The notes beneath the pieces were generated by a model. That model was not told where the DNA came from. It was given only the letters and a program-made list of their open reading frames with translations, and searched no databases. From Lysobacterales bacterium (lineage in GTDB: Bacteria; Pseudomonadota; Gammaproteobacteria; Xanthomonadales; SZUA-38), in contig JASJDM010000009.1 in the NCBI GenBank assembly GCA_030065125.1, forward strand, positions 43,728-107,727: 64,000 nucleotides of DNA. The letters are read 5' to 3'. The first letter of the stretch is position 1. Every line of letters starts with the position of its first letter. This document shows, piece after piece, positions 61,434 through 64,000 of the stretch. The position numbers were made by a program, and so were the translations under genes.

Positions 61434-63928
61434 TGACCGACCGGGAAACCGCAGAGCTGAAGCAGCAGAACCAGCAGCTGCGGGCCCGGCTGGAGCAGCT
61501 GGAAGGCAGGCTGCGGGAGCTGGAAGAGCTGGAGCGGGCGGCGGCTCAGACCAACGACCGATATCGATCCCTGGTGGACCAGCTGGCCCTGGACGTGGCC
61601 GACGTGCTGGGATCGGCGCGATGGCGGGTTGGCAACGCGCTGATCCGGCTGGTTGAAGTGCTGCTGGGACGGCCCCGCACGCCGCTGCTGCTGCACCACA
61701 TGCAGGATCTGCTGGAACGCTACCGCAAACTGAACCAGGGCCGGTGGAAACTCTCGGGCAGCAGGCCGGCAGCCCTGGCCCCGGCCGCCATGGAAGTAGC
61801 CGGCCAGCCCATGGCGGATGAGCTGCACGACAGCACGTTCGCCGACAGCACATTCGCCAGGGTCCTGGCGGGAATCGATATCTCCCAGGTCGAACGCAGC
61901 AACATCAACGACGCGCTGGAAACAGAACTGGATGAAATCCAGGCCCTGGTGGCGACCGCGCGACTGCCTGCCGGGGATCCCCCGCTGGTCAGCGTCATCA
62001 TGCCCGCTTTCAACCGCCAAGAACTGGTGGTCGAGGCCATCAGCAGCGTGCTGGATCAGTCCTACTCCCACTGGGAGCTTTGGGTCTGCGATGACGGCAG
62101 CTCCGACGGCACCCGCGACGCGGCCGCCGGCTTCGGCGACCCCCGCATCCGGGTTCTCAAGCTGCAGCACGCCGGGGCGGCGGCAGCCAGGAATGCCGGC
62201 CTGGACCAGGCCCGGGGCCAGATCATGGCATACCTGGATTCAGACAATATCTGGCACCCCCAGTACCTGGCCGTCATGGTCGCGACGCTGCTGTCGGCCC
62301 GCGGGCGCTACTGCGCTTATTCCGCCTACCTGGATCTGGAGATCCGCGCGGACCACGCCCGCCTCAAGGCAGCCCGCAGCCGCGAGTTCCGGTTTGACGA
62401 ACTGGCGGAAAAGAACTTCGTCGACCTGAATGGATTTGCTCACTGGCGGGAGCTGTTCGACTGTTTCGGTGGCTTTACCAAAAGCCTGCCGCGCCAGCAG
62501 GACTGGGACCTGGTCCTCAAATACAGCTTTCCCGCCGATCCCCTGGTGGCCGACTTCCGGCTGGTGCTGTATCGCCGCAACGAGGACTGGAACCAGCTGA
62601 CCCGCTCTCAGAAACACAGCAACAGCCACCAGGTGGTGCAGGACAACCTGGCCGGTTACTACCGCAACGGCCTGCCCATCCGAAGCAACACCGAGTCGCC
62701 GCGGGTGTCGGTGCTGGTTTGGGACATCTGCCGAAATCATTTCTCCAAGGCTTACAACATCGCTGAGGCCCTGAGCGAGAACCACGAGGTGGAACTGGTG
62801 GGTTTCCGGTTCTTCGAGTCGGAGATATTTGAGCCCTACGCCGGGGTACAGCCGGGATTCGCGACCCACTACATCGACGGCGCGGACTTCCCGGGCTTTT
62901 TCGGCCCCATGCGCGAAGCCATGGCCTGCCTCTCCGGCGATCTCATCTACTGCGTCAAACCCCGATTGCCCAGCCTGGGGCTGGCCCTGCTGAATCACTA
63001 CCACCGGGGCACGCCGTTCGTGGTGGAGTGCAACGATCTGGAGTCCGTGGTCAGCAACCCGGATCGGGAATCTGAAGGCGGCACCGAGGTCATCGATCCG
63101 GCAGACCCCGACCTGCTGTGCCCGCACCACGCCACCTGGACCCGCTACCTGGAACAGCTGGTGCGTCGACTGCCCCTGCCCGTGACCCACAACGAAAACC
63201 TCAACCAGTGGCTGGGCGGCCACTGCCTGTTCCAGCGCAACATCAAGGACCAGCAGCGGTTTGATCCCGCCCATTTCGACCGCGCCGCGGTTCGCGCCCG
63301 GCTGGGCTACAGCCCGGCACACCGGGTCATCCTGTTCTCCGGCCTGGTGCGCCGTCACAAAGGCATCTTCGAGCTGCAGCAGATGCTGGAACTGGCGCCG
63401 GACACCTACCGGCTGCTGGTTATCGGTTCGCGCCGGACCCCGGATCTCGAGCGCCTTCAGCGGGAGCATTCCGGCCAGGTCCAGATCCTGCCGCCGGTGG
63501 ATCGCAACGGCGTCGCTGAACTGACCCTGGCGGCCGATGCCGTGGTGCTGTGGCTGGATCCGGGCACCCCGGCCAGCCACTACCAGATGCCGTTCAAGCT
63601 GACCGATGCCCTGGCCATGGGCGTACCGGTGTTTGCCAACCAGGTTTCCGATCTGGCCGAGCTGATCCGTCAACACAGCATCTGCCACACCCCCTACGGC
63701 AACGCCAGGGAGCTGATTGCGTCCATCGAGTCGCTTTACGCAGACCCCGAGGCAGCCGCTGCGCTTCAGCAGCGCGCCAGGAATCTTTACCTGCGCCAAT
63801 TCAGCTACCAGGCGGCAAGGTCCAACATTGAAATCATCAAGGCGCGCCTGGCTGGCTTCCCGGCACACATTCCAGCCGCCGCCGAATTTGCCGAGACCCT
63901 GGACCGATTCCGCAGGAGCATCCGTTGA
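61433..63928 (+). CDS. Two-module glycosyltransferase (GT2 plus GT4-like)
   Basis: 831 residues. Residues 5-45 form a coiled coil (LKQQNQQLRARLEQLEGRL). A linker with ARWRVGNALIRLVEVLLG follows. The GT2 domain (about 180-390) has PLVSVIMPAFNRQELVVEAI, the DDGS metal-region WVCDDGSSDGT and AYLDSDNIWHP. From about 425 a second, GT4-type module begins (VSVLVWDICRNHFSKAYNIA), with ILFSGLVRRHKGIFELQQML and MPFKLTDALAMGVPVFANQ. It probably adds two sugars or acts in a processive step. It starts inside the DMT stop codon and overlaps the next gene. Confidence 0.92.
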   Translation: MTDRETAELKQQNQQLRARLEQLEGRLRELEELERAAAQTNDRYRSLVDQLALDVADVLGSARWRVGNALIRLVEVLLGRPRTPLLLHHMQDLLERYRKLNQGRWKLSGSRPAALAPAAMEVAGQPMADELHDSTFADSTFARVLAGIDISQVERSNINDALETELDEIQALVATARLPAGDPPLVSVIMPAFNRQELVVEAISSVLDQSYSHWELWVCDDGSSDGTRDAAAGFGDPRIRVLKLQHAGAAAARNAGLDQARGQIMAYLDSDNIWHPQYLAVMVATLLSARGRYCAYSAYLDLEIRADHARLKAARSREFRFDELAEKNFVDLNGFAHWRELFDCFGGFTKSLPRQQDWDLVLKYSFPADPLVADFRLVLYRRNEDWNQLTRSQKHSNSHQVVQDNLAGYYRNGLPIRSNTESPRVSVLVWDICRNHFSKAYNIAEALSENHEVELVGFRFFESEIFEPYAGVQPGFATHYIDGADFPGFFGPMREAMACLSGDLIYCVKPRLPSLGLALLNHYHRGTPFVVECNDLESVVSNPDRESEGGTEVIDPADPDLLCPHHATWTRYLEQLVRRLPLPVTHNENLNQWLGGHCLFQRNIKDQQRFDPAHFDRAAVRARLGYSPAHRVILFSGLVRRHKGIFELQQMLELAPDTYRLLVIGSRRTPDLERLQREHSGQVQILPPVDRNGVAELTLAADAVVLWLDPGTPASHYQMPFKLTDALAMGVPVFANQVSDLAELIRQHSICHTPYGNARELIASIESLYADPEAAAALQQRARNLYLRQFSYQAARSNIEIIKARLAGFPAHIPAAAEFAETLDRFRRSIR

Positions 63929-64000
63929 AGCTGTTGCTGAAGAACCCGGCTCCCACGGATTCGCGCATGAAAAAGTGGGGTGATTTTCATTTTGGCCGGC
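63925..64000 (+). CDS. Partial gene, probable glycosyltransferase
   Basis: A TTG overlapping the previous TGA (TTGA) starts a frame that stays open to the right edge: MKLLLKNPAPTDSRMKKWGD then FHFGR. This is a usual N-terminus of GT4 glycosyltransferases (LLLKNPAP, WGDFHFG). Only 25 codons are visible. Spacing and strand place it in the same operon as the two-module glycosyltransferase. Confidence 0.55.
   Translation, partial: MKLLLKNPAPTDSRMKKWGDFHFGR

Overview
The window is GC-rich, densely coded bacterial chromosome with short intergenic gaps and many ATGA/GTGA overlaps. The content (lgt, thyA, folA, apaH, proS, prmC, trmB, prfC, sdaA, symmetrical ApaH, OmpR-type two-component pairs, TPR-GGDEF and EAL proteins, S9 and M49-like peptidases) suggests a heterotrophic gammaproteobacterium. 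A Wenzhouxiangella/Xanthomonadales-like lineage is my inference from gene flavour only. GTG and TTG starts are common. Several genes have a TACAAT, TAGAAT or TATAAA hexamer very close to the start codon.

Layout. 1-3543 (minus): a small exported protein followed by three tandem paralogous secreted proteins, each built on about 14 decapeptide (30-bp) repeats; the third runs off the left edge. 3761-12488: YceI-like protein, LysR regulator with a GFA-family protein, MscS channel with a 3-hydroxyisobutyrate dehydrogenase-like enzyme, TPR protein with an M49-like lipoprotein, and a YyaL/DUF255 thioredoxin-domain protein preceded by a 46-residue cysteine-rich protein. 12489-12750 holds a possible scar of a sigma-factor locus. 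12751-15372 is a CHASE-PAS hybrid histidine kinase.

15514-26740 is mostly housekeeping: lgt-thyA, a trans-3-hydroxy-L-proline dehydratase, an HxlR regulator divergent from a membrane protein, a TPR diguanylate cyclase coupled to an unusual DHFR fusion, apaH, proS-prmC and a CbpA-type co-chaperone. 26811-29723 holds an FGGY kinase divergent from an MFS/NTP-exchanger-like transporter. 29724-30438 is a 715-bp non-coding island of palindromic repeats between convergent genes.

30439-45754: an OmpR/PhoB two-component pair, an S9 peptidase, tRNA-Gly(CCC), AMP nucleosidase, trmB with an SLC13 permease, a Rieske protein, an OPT transporter with a small membrane partner, a predicted orphan small RNA on the minus strand, ThpR, and a cNMP-binding/EAL phosphodiesterase. 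45845-51288 is a run of a 1309-residue membrane-anchored ankyrin protein, a fructosamine-kinase-like protein and a DUF2238 protein. 51408-64000: HNH nuclease, stand-alone 5'-3' exonuclease, beta-propeller protein, NUDIX hydrolase, prfC, M23 peptidase, SAM hydrolase-family protein, sdaA, glutaredoxin-like protein, and the start of a glycan locus (small DMT transporter, two-module glycosyltransferase, next glycosyltransferase cut by the right edge).

The most unusual items are the repeat-protein array, the palindromic repeat island with apparent compensatory stem changes, the predicted sRNA, the DHFR fusion, the cysteine-rich micro-protein and the predicted leaderless transcripts of lgt and the M23 peptidase. 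I saw no CRISPR array, phage, transposase or complete defence system.
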